40,191 nucleotides of DNA from Candidatus Atribacteria bacterium (GCA_004525685.1 SPBW01000002.1:1-40191); one strand, 5' to 3'; shown: positions 8,114-16,231, numbered from the stretch's first letter. The notes: generated by a model not told the origin, from the letters alone. Numbers and translations are program-made.

Positions 8114-9001
8114 CTAGAAGCCCAACTCATAGCTTTCCTGCAAGCCGAATCCTTCGATCGACATCATGCGCGTTTCCACATCAAGTGATACCTGCGACCA
8201 GGTAGCCGGCCCGGGCACAGTATGGTCGACCATGGCGGCGAGCGTCACGTAGTGGATGCCATCAATCTCTGTGTAGACGTTGCCGTGGTCATGCCCCTGG
8301 AACACGGCGATTACTTGACCAGAGTCTGTGAGCACCTGGCGAACCTCGGCATTGTTGACGACGGGCGGGCCGCCTGCGTTGGCATCAAACTGTGCGTCTA
8401 GGGGCTGGTGAATGCAGACGATGGTTGGCAGATCGGTTTGCGCCAAGTCATCGGCGAGCCATGCCATCTCATCTACAGGGATGCGGCACTTGACGCGCAT
8501 GAAGACATGATCGAAGTCTGACTCATCGGGGTCGTTGTATTCCGCATCAAGAATCACGAAGTGAACGCCCCCGAGATCGAAGCTGTAGTAGGCTTCGTCT
8601 TGTCCTACTGCGGTGAGAAAGTCGGATTTCGACAGATCATAGAGATCGTGATTACCCAGGACGTAATGCATGGGCGTATTAAGCCCTGCGATACTGGCAA
8701 TCCCTAGTTCAAGGATCCCTGGTATTCGGGTGGGGTCGCCATAGCCGGGACCCATGACAAAGGCGCCGTTTACGAAATCGCCGAGCTCAATGGCCACATC
8801 AGCAGGCCAGGCATTGGCGGCGGCGGCGAATGCTCCAAGGCGTTCGGCGTAGTTGGTCATCACCTTGCTCTCGACAGGCGAGTTGATGTCGTGAACGTGC
8901 GCGTCTGTGAACAAAGCGATGCGAACGGGTTCACCAGCAACTGCAACGCCGGTCGCAAGCACGAGTGCCAGTACGAAAAGAAATCGAGTTCGATGAAACA
9001 T
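8114..9001 (-). CDS. Secreted metallophosphoesterase (calcineurin-like), copy 1
   Basis: A 295-residue protein with a signal peptide (FLFVLALVLATGVAVAG) and the same metallophosphatase motifs as its neighbour: TDAHVHD, ELGDFVNGAF, VLGNHDLY, VCIHQPLD, and GHDHGNVY. I choose the ATG at 9001 because GGGAGG stands five bases before it; an in-frame ATG five codons upstream lacks a site. It is 30 bp upstream of copy 2 and 89 bp downstream of iorB. Compared with copy 2 it carries an extra short segment around VFMRVKCRI. Export to the periplasm or cell surface is inferred from the signal sequence. Substrate unknown. Confidence 0.85.
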   Translation of the reverse strand: MFHRTRFLFVLALVLATGVAVAGEPVRIALFTDAHVHDINSPVESKVMTNYAERLGAFAAAANAWPADVAIELGDFVNGAFVMGPGYGDPTRIPGILELGIASIAGLNTPMHYVLGNHDLYDLSKSDFLTAVGQDEAYYSFDLGGVHFVILDAEYNDPDESDFDHVFMRVKCRIPVDEMAWLADDLAQTDLPTIVCIHQPLDAQFDANAGGPPVVNNAEVRQVLTDSGQVIAVFQGHDHGNVYTEIDGIHYVTLAAMVDHTVPGPATWSQVSLDVETRMMSIEGFGLQESYELGF

Positions 9002-9090
9002 TGAAGCCTCCCTCATCCGGTTGTTCGTACAGACTAGCCTGCATGAACCGGTAGGACAAGAGAGGCTCCAGAGCGTTTTGTCAGCGCCTG

Positions 9091-9672
9091 CTATCTGGCG
9101 CTCTCCGATGCCTCGAATCCCAGTTGGAATGCCCGCAGATTGGTCTCGATCACGGCCTCTGCCTTGTCGGAAAACACAGTACGAATGCCCGTCTCCAATG
9201 CCTCAATGGGAAGCGCAAGAAACGGCGCGCCCGCGCCGAGCATGACCATGTTGGTGGCCTGGATGGCTCCGGCTTCCTTGGCGAGATCGACAGCGTTGAT
9301 GAGACGATAGTTGGGAAGAAGCCGGATTTCTCTCTCGATCGCGGCCTCTTCCGGGTAGTGAGGGATGTTCTTGAATGCCACGACATTGGCAACGACCGCC
9401 CCCCCAGGTGCGAGCATGGGCATGTAGCGCAACGCCTCCATCGGCTCCAACGAGAGAACGAGATCTGCTGTGCCTTCTTTGACCAACGCGGAGTGAATGG
9501 GTTGATCCGAATAGCGCAGATGGCTCTGGACGACGCCACCACGCTGGGCCATGCCATGAACCTCTGCTTGAAGTACATGAAGCTTCAGCGATCGTGCGGC
9601 TTCACCAATCACAGCTGCCAGCGCCAGCAATCCTTGGCCTCCGACGCCAGCGAGAATGAGATTTCGCTTCAC
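9091..9672 (-). CDS. iorB: Indolepyruvate:ferredoxin oxidoreductase beta subunit
   Basis: A 193-residue gamma-type 2-oxoacid oxidoreductase subunit, partner of IorA. It opens with the nucleotide-binding-like ILAGVGGQGLLALA, and has EVHGMAQRGGVVQSHLR and NMVMLGAGA, typical of IorB. The start is GTG at 9672: AAAGGAGG lies five bases upstream, and the GTG overlaps the iorA TGA stop as GTGA, giving translational coupling. The complex oxidatively decarboxylates aryl pyruvates from amino-acid transamination to aryl-acyl-CoA, reducing ferredoxin. Anaerobic amino-acid fermentation is the usual setting. Confidence 0.92.
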   Translation of the reverse strand: MKRNLILAGVGGQGLLALAAVIGEAARSLKLHVLQAEVHGMAQRGGVVQSHLRYSDQPIHSALVKEGTADLVLSLEPMEALRYMPMLAPGGAVVANVVAFKNIPHYPEEAAIEREIRLLPNYRLINAVDLAKEAGAIQATNMVMLGAGAPFLALPIEALETGIRTVFSDKAEAVIETNLRAFQLGFEASESAR

Positions 9673-11273
9673 GATGAGCCTCCTTTGGGGCGAGATCGCC
9701 GTGCTGTTTGTATGCATTCGCGCACTGCGATGATGATGGATGGTCCGGTGTGGGCAATCTCTTGCTGCAGCACTTCGACATTCTCGTCATGCTTGTTGGG
9801 CAACGGTGTGATGATACGAATGTGTGCAGGATCAACACCCAAGCCAGTGCAAATCTCGGCCAGTCGATGGTTGGCTGAAGATGTCTGCCCGCCGGTCATG
9901 GCAATGGTGAGGTTGTCGACAATCACGACGGTGACATTCGCGTTCTCATTGATGCAGTCAAGTAATCCCGTCATCCCCGAATGGGTAAACGTGGAATCGC
10001 CAATGAGCGCGACGGCTGGATGAAGTCCGGCTTGCGATGCGCCCTTGGCCATCGTGATCGACGCCCCCATCTCGACACACGTATCGACGGATTCATACGG
10101 AGGCATGGCGCTCAACGTATAGCAGCCGATGTCTGAGAACACCCGCCCGTTTGCATCTCCCGACCTCAGTACAGCATTGAGCGCATTGCAGGTGTCCCCG
10201 TGGGGGCATCCCGGGCAAAGCGCGGGTGGACGTGGCGAAGGCACAGCAGAAGCTGCGTTGAGAATTGGCGATTCGATGCCAAATGCCTTGGCTACATGGC
10301 CTGGATTCAGCTCGCCTGTTCGGGGCAAGTGGCCTGTGAGTCTGCCGTGGATTGTCGGCGACGTACGAACGGGCAGCCCTCGGAGTTTGCCCTCCAGGTA
10401 GGGATAGCCGTCTTCAAAGACGAGAATCCGATCACATGCCGACATCATACGTTCAATGAGTGCGTTGGGAAGCGGGTACTGCCCGATCTTAAGAATCGGA
10501 TGAGGGCAGTCATCTCCGACGATCTCACGCACATAGTGATAGGCAGTTCCACACGCCATGATGCCAGTGGAGAAGTCGGTGCCTTCAAGATACTCAGTGA
10601 ATGGACTGGCTTCGGACTCCCGAATGAAGTCGGCTTGGCGATCGAGTAGCTTGGCATAGCTCTTGCGTGCCAACGCAGGCAATAGGATGAATCGCTTCGG
10701 ATCCTCTGGGTACGAGAAGTCGTTGCGTCGGCTTGGCTGGCCGACAGTAACGGTTGCCCGCGAATGACACAGCCGTGTTGTCAGACGAATCATGACAGGA
10801 ATACGGTAGGTCTCAGAGAGCGCGAACGCCAGCGCTGGTGCTCGATAGGCCTCTTGCTGATCTGCGGGCTCAATGCACGGCATCATAGCCAAGTCGAGAT
10901 AGACGCGCGAATCCTGCTCATTCTGAGAGGAATGCATTGATGGATCATCAGCCACATTGACGATCAACCCGCCGTGACAGCCAGAAATGGCAGAGTTGAT
11001 GAACGGATCTGCAGCGACGTTGAGTCCGACGTGCTTCATGCTGGCCATGGCTCGTTTCCCGCCATAGCTCATCCCAAGAGCCGCTTCGAGAGCGGTCTTT
11101 TCGTTGGCTGTCCAGGCACAGATCACATTACCCATGGCCGCTTGGTGACTGCGAAGAACATAGGCAGTGATCTCTGTCGAAGGTGTACCGGGATAGGCGT
11201 ACGCCCCAGAAAGGCCAGCATCGATGGCACCCTGTGCAAGGGATTCGTTCCCCAGCAGAAGCCGTGTAGGCAT
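9669..11273 (-). CDS. iorA: Indolepyruvate:ferredoxin oxidoreductase alpha subunit, lacking the ferredoxin domain
   Basis: A 534-residue thiamine-diphosphate enzyme subunit. It has the IorA N-terminus GNESLAQGAIDAGL/YAYPGTPSTEI, the conserved MKHVGLNVAADPF, the cysteine motif LCPGCPHGDTC near residue 360, and a TPP/Mg motif GDSTFTHSGM...DNLTIAMTGGQ. The family normally continues past the IIIA-R-C strand into a C-terminal domain with two [4Fe-4S] clusters; here the protein ends 13 residues after that cysteine (AVRECIQTARR). The stop overlaps the iorB start, so this is probably the native end and not a random break. The ATG at 11273 follows a purine-rich AAGGGGGGAATTG; eight more codons upstream lack support. 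Confidence 0.92.
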   Translation of the reverse strand: MPTRLLLGNESLAQGAIDAGLSGAYAYPGTPSTEITAYVLRSHQAAMGNVICAWTANEKTALEAALGMSYGGKRAMASMKHVGLNVAADPFINSAISGCHGGLIVNVADDPSMHSSQNEQDSRVYLDLAMMPCIEPADQQEAYRAPALAFALSETYRIPVMIRLTTRLCHSRATVTVGQPSRRNDFSYPEDPKRFILLPALARKSYAKLLDRQADFIRESEASPFTEYLEGTDFSTGIMACGTAYHYVREIVGDDCPHPILKIGQYPLPNALIERMMSACDRILVFEDGYPYLEGKLRGLPVRTSPTIHGRLTGHLPRTGELNPGHVAKAFGIESPILNAASAVPSPRPPALCPGCPHGDTCNALNAVLRSGDANGRVFSDIGCYTLSAMPPYESVDTCVEMGASITMAKGASQAGLHPAVALIGDSTFTHSGMTGLLDCINENANVTVVIVDNLTIAMTGGQTSSANHRLAEICTGLGVDPAHIRIITPLPNKHDENVEVLQQEIAHTGPSIIIAVRECIQTARRSRPKGGSS

Positions 11274-11397
11274 CAATTCCCCCCTTGGGAACAGCACGAC
11301 TGTAGATTGGTCACGCTGGTGATAAGGTTACGAGGCGAGGAATCACTCCTCAAGGTTTGAAAGCGCAGGATCACGAAACGTTCGGACGGCAGGTTGC

Positions 11398-11426
11398 TTG
11401 CTCGCCTAGAAGGGGCAAGGTATACT
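11398..11426 (+). promoter_or_regulatory. Sigma-70-type promoter for the EF-G-like gene
   Basis: TTGCTC (11398-11403), a 17-bp spacer, then TATACT (11421-11426). The predicted start of transcription, near 11433, leaves about 36 bases of leader before the ATG at 11469. It lies in the 195-bp divergent region between iorA and the EF-G-like gene. Prediction from consensus only. Confidence 0.6.
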
Positions 11427-11468
11427 GCGCTGGAATTCTTTCCGGAACCACGCAAGGGGGATGTCAGC

Positions 11469-13430
11469 ATGGGGCAAGCGAGAAATATCTGCTTGGTTGG
11501 TCATTCAGGATGCGGCAAGACAACGCTTGCTAGAGCCCTGATGACCAAGGCAGGAGTCAAAGACCTGGCGTTTGATTCTTCGCATGAAGAAAAGGATCGC
11601 GGGTACACGATCGACATGACCGTTGGGACCTTCAAGGTCAAGGACATCTCCATTACGCTTATTGATACGCCCGGTGGCGATGAATTCGTGGAAGAGATGT
11701 ACAAAGGTGTTCCAGTCGCCGATTTGACATTGATCGTTCTCAATGCTGAGAAGGGCGTGGAAGTCGCCACAGAACGAGCCTGGGAGATTACTGGTGCCGC
11801 CAAACGACCGGTGGCCATCTTGATCAACCAAATGGATCGTGAAAACGCGAAATTCAACGATGCCTTGACTTCAGTGCGCGACCACTTCGACGGCAAATTC
11901 GTGCCCCTTCAAGTCCCGATCCGGGAGAACGGCATCTTTGTCGGCGTCGTCGATCTACTGGAAAACGAAGCCGTCTATTTCGGTAACAAATCCAAGAAGG
12001 ATATTCCCGCCGACCTCATCGACGCTGTTGAGGAAGCGCGCGCTATCCTGCTTGAGGAAGTCTCGTCTTTTGATGACGCATTGATGATGAAATTCCTTGA
12101 TGAAGAGCCGATCACGCCGCACGAGCTGGCAACGACACTGGCCCATGGCCTGGCTGCAGGAGAATTGGTGCCTGTACTCTGTTCCTCGGCTACAGAAGGC
12201 AAGGGCTTGGATGTGCTACTGCATACCATCACCGAAGCCGTCGAGCAGAAGGTCGGAAGCGCAAATGCCCCAACCCGTGCTGTGGCTTTCCATTTGTCGA
12301 GCGACCCCTATTTGGGACGTTTGGCGTTTGTCAAAGTCATTGACGGAACAATCCAAGAAGGCAAATCCCTGTACGACGTTGTGACAGGCACAAAGATTGA
12401 GGTTCGAGACATCTATGCATTCGAGGGAACCAAGCAGCATCGCGTAACCTCGGCTGAAGCAGGACAAACGGTCGCCCTAGGTAAAGCTGACGACGTTGTC
12501 TTGGCCTCCACCATAGGATCTGAAAGGGGACTGCCCGTCTTCGACACGCCTGCCTTTCCGAGGCCCGTCTACTCACGAGCGATTACTCCCAGGACGCAGG
12601 CAGACGTCGAAAAGATGTCTGAGGCGCTGCGGGAGATTTCCACGACCAAGGCGACAGTGATCGTCGGCCGTGATCCGGTGACGAGAGAAATGATCATGGA
12701 GGGAATGGGAGACGTTCACCTCACCCTGATCATCGAACGCATGAAGAATCGATATCACGTGACACTGGATACCCAGCGTCCAACGATTCCCTACAAGGAA
12801 ACGGTTCGCAAGGCGGCTGAAGCCAAGTACCGACATAAGAAACAGTCGGGCGGGCGCGGTCAATTCGGAGAAGTTCAGCTGCGAGTCGAGCCTCGCGAGG
12901 ACGGCTACGAGTTCATTGATCTGATCAAGGGTGCGTCAATTCCTGGTCAGTACATTCCTGGCGTAGAGAAGGGCGTTGTCGAAGCGATGGAAGAAGGCAA
13001 TCTAGCCAAATTCCCGGTGACCAACGTAACCGTCTCGCTGTTTGACGGAAGCTACCATCCAGTAGATTCGTCGGAGCTTGCCTTCAAGATGGCCGGGAGA
13101 CACGCATTCCGCGACGCATTTGACAAGGCAAACCCCTGCTTGCTGGAACCGATCATGCACGTCGACGTTCGTGTCCCTGAAGCATTCACAGGCGACATCA
13201 TCTCAGACATGAATGGACGGCGAGGGAGAATTCTAGGCATGGAGACCGAAGGCAAGACGACGGTTATTCGCGCCGAGGCACCATTGGCAGAAATGCAGTC
13301 CTACTCCCTCGATTTGAAGTCGCGTACTCAAGGACGAGCGACGTTCCAAATGGCCTACAGCAAGTACCAGACGGTTCCAGGCAATATTCAAGAGAAAGTT
13401 ATCGCCCAGGCGGCACAAGAAGAGGAATGA
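11469..13430 (+). CDS. Elongation factor G-like GTPase with altered G3 and G4 motifs
   Basis: A 653-residue translational GTPase with the full EF-G domain order. G1 is GHSGCGKT (11-18) and switch I has RGYTI. G3 is DTPGG (66-70), where classical EF-G has DTPGH with the catalytic histidine. G4 is NQMD (120-123) where NKxD is usual, and G5 is CSSA. Domains III-V end with LDLKSRTQGRATFQMAYSKY. It belongs to the EF-G-like/EF-G2 paralog group, whose members often have non-histidine residues in G3. A canonical EF-G gene is expected elsewhere; it is not beside tuf here. The ATG is preceded by AAGGGGG at eight bases. Its TGA overlaps the CBS gene start (ATGA). A role in translocation or ribosome rescue is uncertain. 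Confidence 0.88.
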   Translation: MGQARNICLVGHSGCGKTTLARALMTKAGVKDLAFDSSHEEKDRGYTIDMTVGTFKVKDISITLIDTPGGDEFVEEMYKGVPVADLTLIVLNAEKGVEVATERAWEITGAAKRPVAILINQMDRENAKFNDALTSVRDHFDGKFVPLQVPIRENGIFVGVVDLLENEAVYFGNKSKKDIPADLIDAVEEARAILLEEVSSFDDALMMKFLDEEPITPHELATTLAHGLAAGELVPVLCSSATEGKGLDVLLHTITEAVEQKVGSANAPTRAVAFHLSSDPYLGRLAFVKVIDGTIQEGKSLYDVVTGTKIEVRDIYAFEGTKQHRVTSAEAGQTVALGKADDVVLASTIGSERGLPVFDTPAFPRPVYSRAITPRTQADVEKMSEALREISTTKATVIVGRDPVTREMIMEGMGDVHLTLIIERMKNRYHVTLDTQRPTIPYKETVRKAAEAKYRHKKQSGGRGQFGEVQLRVEPREDGYEFIDLIKGASIPGQYIPGVEKGVVEAMEEGNLAKFPVTNVTVSLFDGSYHPVDSSELAFKMAGRHAFRDAFDKANPCLLEPIMHVDVRVPEAFTGDIISDMNGRRGRILGMETEGKTTVIRAEAPLAEMQSYSLDLKSRTQGRATFQMAYSKYQTVPGNIQEKVIAQAAQEEE

Positions 13431-14017
13431 ACGTAGACCAATACATGCAGCCGGGAGTAACCACTCTCCCCCCGGATGCGCCGCTATCGGTGGCCCGGGA
13501 TACGATGGATGCCCATGGCTTCGGGCTACTACTGATTGCGACGGCAGAGGCGCAGTTGACGGGGTTCATCACACGGGCTGGTCTCAAGGATGTGAAGGAT
13601 TGGGATGTGGCTGTCGAGAAACTGGCGCATCCTGTCAAGTTCTCGGTTGCATCCGACGATACATTGGAGAAGGCCGCGCTGATCATGCTTGCCAACCGAT
13701 TGGTTGTGCTGCCAGTAGTTGATGACGGCCAGCTCATTGGCGTTATCACCCAGGCTGAGCTTCTCAAGGGATTGACTGTCGGTCTGGGCATCGGAATGAA
13801 GGCGACGCGTTTTACGGCGACGGTTCGCAAGGACTCGACCGACGTCTTCCGAATGCTCGACGTCGTCAGGCAACATGGTGCAAGACTACTGAGTGTTGTC
13901 CAGGGCAAGAGCAACGACACACACTCTGAGATCATCCTTCGCGTGCAGGATGTTGATGACAAGGACGCGCTTCGCGCCGATCTGGAAACAGCTCTACGCG
14001 ATTCGGAAGCGACATGA
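13427..14017 (+). CDS. Two-CBS-domain protein with ACT-like C-terminus
   Basis: A 196-residue protein with a CBS pair: the first repeat begins VDQYMQPGVTTLPPDAPLSVA and the second covers about residues 60-120 (LPVVDDGQLIGVITQAELLKG). The last 70 residues (ATRFTATVRKDSTDVFRMLDVV onward) look like an ACT fold. Such proteins sense adenine nucleotides or amino acids and regulate a partner. Its ATG overlaps the stop of the EF-G-like gene, and its own TGA overlaps the ATG of the yjbQ remnant, so the three form one coupled unit. What it regulates is unknown; control of the GTPase by a nucleotide signal is a speculative but natural idea. Confidence 0.82.
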   Translation: MNVDQYMQPGVTTLPPDAPLSVARDTMDAHGFGLLLIATAEAQLTGFITRAGLKDVKDWDVAVEKLAHPVKFSVASDDTLEKAALIMLANRLVVLPVVDDGQLIGVITQAELLKGLTVGLGIGMKATRFTATVRKDSTDVFRMLDVVRQHGARLLSVVQGKSNDTHSEIILRVQDVDDKDALRADLETALRDSEAT

Positions 14018-14405
14018 AGTCAGTGACTGTCAAAAGCTCTTTGAGCGAAGAGCTTGTCGACAGCACAGATTAGGTGAGCAGGGTCGTCCAAGAGTCATCT
14101 TGGGAAGAAGGCGTTTGTTCGGTGTTCTGTCCGCATACGACAGCGGGTTGATGATTAATGAATGCGCTGACCCGGCTGTGGCCATGGATATGACGTCGAT
14201 GATTGGCAAACTCGTTCCAAGGCAAGCGACATGGTTGCATGAGGAAGGCAATTCGGCAGCGCATGTGAAGGCCAGTCTGGTGGGGTCTTGCGTGATGGTG
14301 CCTGTGGTTGATGGCGCGCTCATGCTGGGAAGGTGGCAGGGCATTTTCTTGTGCGAAATCGATGGATCGCGAACGCGCGAAGTCTGGGTACAGGTCTACT
14401 CTTGA
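14014..14405 (+). pseudogene. yjbQ: YjbQ/UPF0047 family gene broken by a nonsense codon and a frameshift
   Basis: Translating from the ATG that overlaps the CBS gene stop gives MKSVTVKSSLSEELVDSTD, a normal YjbQ N-terminus. It is followed by an amber TAG (14071-14073) where the family usually has Q. The same frame then continues in family register as VSRVVQESSWEEGVCSVFC and PHTTAG. At 14146-14150 (GGTTG) one base appears missing, giving TGA; the -1 frame resumes with LMINECADPAV, EEGNSAAHVKASLVGS, GRWQGIFLCEIDG and VWVQVYS to the stop at 14405. So two independent lesions disrupt an otherwise full-length gene. YjbQ proteins are implicated in thiamine phosphate synthesis. Sequencing error could explain one lesion, less easily both. 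Confidence 0.8.
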
Positions 14406-14430
14406 ACCCCCAGGTTTCGTTAAGTACAAT
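14402..14430 (+). promoter_or_regulatory. Promoter of the tRNA-tuf operon
   Basis: TTGAAC (14402-14407), a 17-bp spacer, then TACAAT (14425-14430). Transcription would begin near 14437, about 15 bases before tRNA-Thr. The -35 overlaps the stop codon of the yjbQ remnant. It is the best candidate to drive the tRNA, tuf, rpmG, secE, nusG and ribosomal protein series. Confidence 0.65.
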
Positions 14431-14451
14431 CCGCGCGAATCGAGTTGACGT

Positions 14452-14524
14452 GCCAGCGTAGCTCAATCGGCAGAGCAACGGATTTGTAATCCGTAGGTTG
14501 CCAGTTCAATTCTGGCCGCTGGCT
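14452..14524 (+). tRNA. tRNA-Thr (anticodon TGT)
   Basis: A 73-base cloverleaf. Acceptor GCCAGCG pairs with CGCTGGC; the anticodon stem ACGGA/TCCGT encloses TT-TGT-AA; the T stem GCCAG/CTGGC encloses TTCAATT. Discriminator T, no encoded CCA. Confidence 0.95.
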
Positions 14525-14541
14525 CAGTTCGATTTTTTGTA

Positions 14542-14624
14542 GGAGGGGTACCGAAGCGGCCAAACGGGGCGGACTGTAAATCCGTTGGCGTACGCCTACG
14601 GGGGTTCGAATCCCTCCCCCTCCA
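14542..14624 (+). tRNA. tRNA-Tyr (anticodon GTA)
   Basis: An 83-base class II tRNA. Acceptor GGAGGGG pairs with CCCCTCC; the anticodon stem GCGGA/TCCGT encloses CT-GTA-AA; the long variable arm contains GGCG-TA-CGCC; the T loop is TTCGAAT. Discriminator A, no encoded CCA. Confidence 0.95.
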
Positions 14625-14688
14625 ATAGTGGTTGTAGTTGTGGTGTATTGGGAGTTTCGGTTACACTCCGCACTCGGAGAATCGAGAC

Positions 14689-14761
14689 GCCCGTGTAGCT
14701 CAGTCGGTAGAGCACCCCCTTGGTAAGGGGGAGGTCATCGGTTCGATTCCGATCGCGGGCT
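14689..14761 (+). tRNA. tRNA-Thr (anticodon GGT)
   Basis: A 73-base cloverleaf. Acceptor GCCCGTG pairs with CGCGGGC (one G-T); the anticodon stem CCCCC/GGGGG encloses TT-GGT-AA; the T stem ATCGG/CCGAT encloses TTCGATT. It is separated from tRNA-Tyr by 64 bp, where a tRNA-Gly lies in the E. coli thrU-tyrU-glyT-thrT-tufB order; none is present here. Confidence 0.95.
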
Positions 14762-14844
14762 TTTGCTCGTGACGGACAGGATTCCATCATGGAGAGAAAA
14801 CATTAAGAGACGCCGTGGGGTTTGTCTCACAGGAGGTTTTGGCG

Positions 14845-16044
14845 ATGGCGAAAGAAGCATTTGTGAGGAACAAGCCTCATGTGAATATTGGTACGATCGG
14901 ACACATCGACCATGGAAAGACGACGTTGACGTCGGCGATTACAGGTGTCCTGGCTACAAAGGGTTTCGCAAAGAAGATGGCGTTTGCGGATATCGACAAC
15001 GCCCCTGAAGAAAAGGCGCGCGGAATCACGATCAACGTTCGCCACGTTGAATACCAAACTGACAAGCGTCACTATGCCCACATCGACTGTCCGGGCCACG
15101 CTGACTATATCAAGAACATGATTACAGGTGCCGCTCAGATGGACGGCGCCATTCTCGTTGTAGCCGCTTCAGATGGACCGATGCCCCAGACGCGAGAACA
15201 CGTTCTTCTGGCACGCCAGGTAAACGTTCCCGCACTCGTCGTCTTCTTGAACAAGGTGGATCAGGTTGACGACCCTGAACTTATCGATCTTGTTGAAATG
15301 GAGATCCGCGATCTTCTTTCTGAGCACGAATTCCCGGGCGACGAGATTCCAATTATCCGCGGATCCGCATTGGCAGCCATGGAAAACATGGACGATGCGA
15401 CGCATCCTGGAACCCAGTGCATCCTGGAGCTCATGCAGGCCGTCGACGACTACATTCCAGACCCGGATCGAGAAGAAGATCGTCCGTTCCTGATGCCTGT
15501 CGAAGACGTGTTCTCGATCAAGGGACGCGGTACGGTCGTCACGGGGCGTGTGGAGCGCGGAAAAATCACGCCTGGCATGAAACTTGAAATCGTCGGTGTC
15601 CATGACGAGATTGTCGAGACCGTCGCTACCAGCCTGGAAATGTTCAACAAGACGCTCGACTACGCAATTGCCGGCGACAATGCTGGCGTTCTCCTTCGAG
15701 GAATTGACAAGGATGCCATCGAGCGCGGGCAGGTTTTGGCTGCCCCGAAGACGATTCATCCCCACCGAAAGTTCGAAGGCGAGATCTACGTCTTGACCAA
15801 GGATGAAGGCGGACGACACAAGCCATTCTTCACTGGCTATAAGCCGCAGTTCTTCTTCCGAACGACGGACATCACCGGTACAGTCAATTTGCCTGACGGT
15901 ATCGAGATGATCATGCCTGGCGACCACGTCAAGGTTTTCTGCGAACTCCTCCATCCGGTCGCAATGGACCCAGGCCTGCGTTTCGCAGTTCGTGAAGGTG
16001 GGAAAACCATCGCGTCCGGTGTTGTCACCAAGATCGAAGACTAA
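14845..16044 (+). CDS. tuf: Elongation factor Tu
   Basis: A 399-residue GTPase that delivers aminoacyl-tRNA to the ribosome. The start MAKEAFVRNKPHVN follows AGGAGG at a good distance. G motifs are all canonical: GHIDHGKT, RGITI, DCPGH (catalytic histidine kept), NKVD. Domains 2 and 3 include GRGTVVTGRVERG and the C-terminal GVVTKIED. The length is standard. Minor departures from the common sequence are INVRHVEYQT after RGIT and TLDYAIAGDN where many species have a charged EGQ-like segment. It follows three tRNA genes and is followed after 19 bp by rpmG, a widely conserved arrangement. Confidence 0.98.
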   Translation: MAKEAFVRNKPHVNIGTIGHIDHGKTTLTSAITGVLATKGFAKKMAFADIDNAPEEKARGITINVRHVEYQTDKRHYAHIDCPGHADYIKNMITGAAQMDGAILVVAASDGPMPQTREHVLLARQVNVPALVVFLNKVDQVDDPELIDLVEMEIRDLLSEHEFPGDEIPIIRGSALAAMENMDDATHPGTQCILELMQAVDDYIPDPDREEDRPFLMPVEDVFSIKGRGTVVTGRVERGKITPGMKLEIVGVHDEIVETVATSLEMFNKTLDYAIAGDNAGVLLRGIDKDAIERGQVLAAPKTIHPHRKFEGEIYVLTKDEGGRHKPFFTGYKPQFFFRTTDITGTVNLPDGIEMIMPGDHVKVFCELLHPVAMDPGLRFAVREGGKTIASGVVTKIED

Positions 16045-16063
16045 GGAACTAAGGGATTAGACC

Positions 16064-16231
16064 ATGGCAAAGAAGAAGGGCGAAATCGTCGTTCATGTCA
16101 CCCTCGCTTGCAGCGAGTGTGCCCGCCGTAACTACCATACGCAGCGGAACAAGAACAACACGCGCAATAAGCTACAACTGAACAAGTATTGCAAGTGGGA
16201 TCGAAAACACACGCTGCATAAAGAGGTCTAG
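16064..16231 (+). CDS. rpmG: 50S ribosomal protein L33
   Basis: A 55-residue protein of the large subunit. The sequence starts MAKKKGEIVVHVTLACSEC and ends WDRKHTLHKEV. Zinc-type L33 has two CxxC pairs; here C16 and C19 form the first and C43 is kept in the second, but residue 46 is aspartate (YCKWD), leaving three cysteines. AAGGGA precedes the ATG. The gene lies between tuf and tRNA-Trp, the order seen in many bacteria upstream of secE-nusG. Confidence 0.94.
   Translation: MAKKKGEIVVHVTLACSECARRNYHTQRNKNNTRNKLQLNKYCKWDRKHTLHKEV

Noticed and set aside
9083..9102. AGCGCC/GGCGCT hairpin at the iorB end as a terminator
   Set aside because: No T-run follows on the minus strand and genes continue in the same direction.
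14596..14790. A 64-codon minus-strand reading frame across tRNA-Tyr and tRNA-Thr
   Set aside because: It is the antisense of tRNA genes, a familiar spurious protein (ending GEGFEPP).
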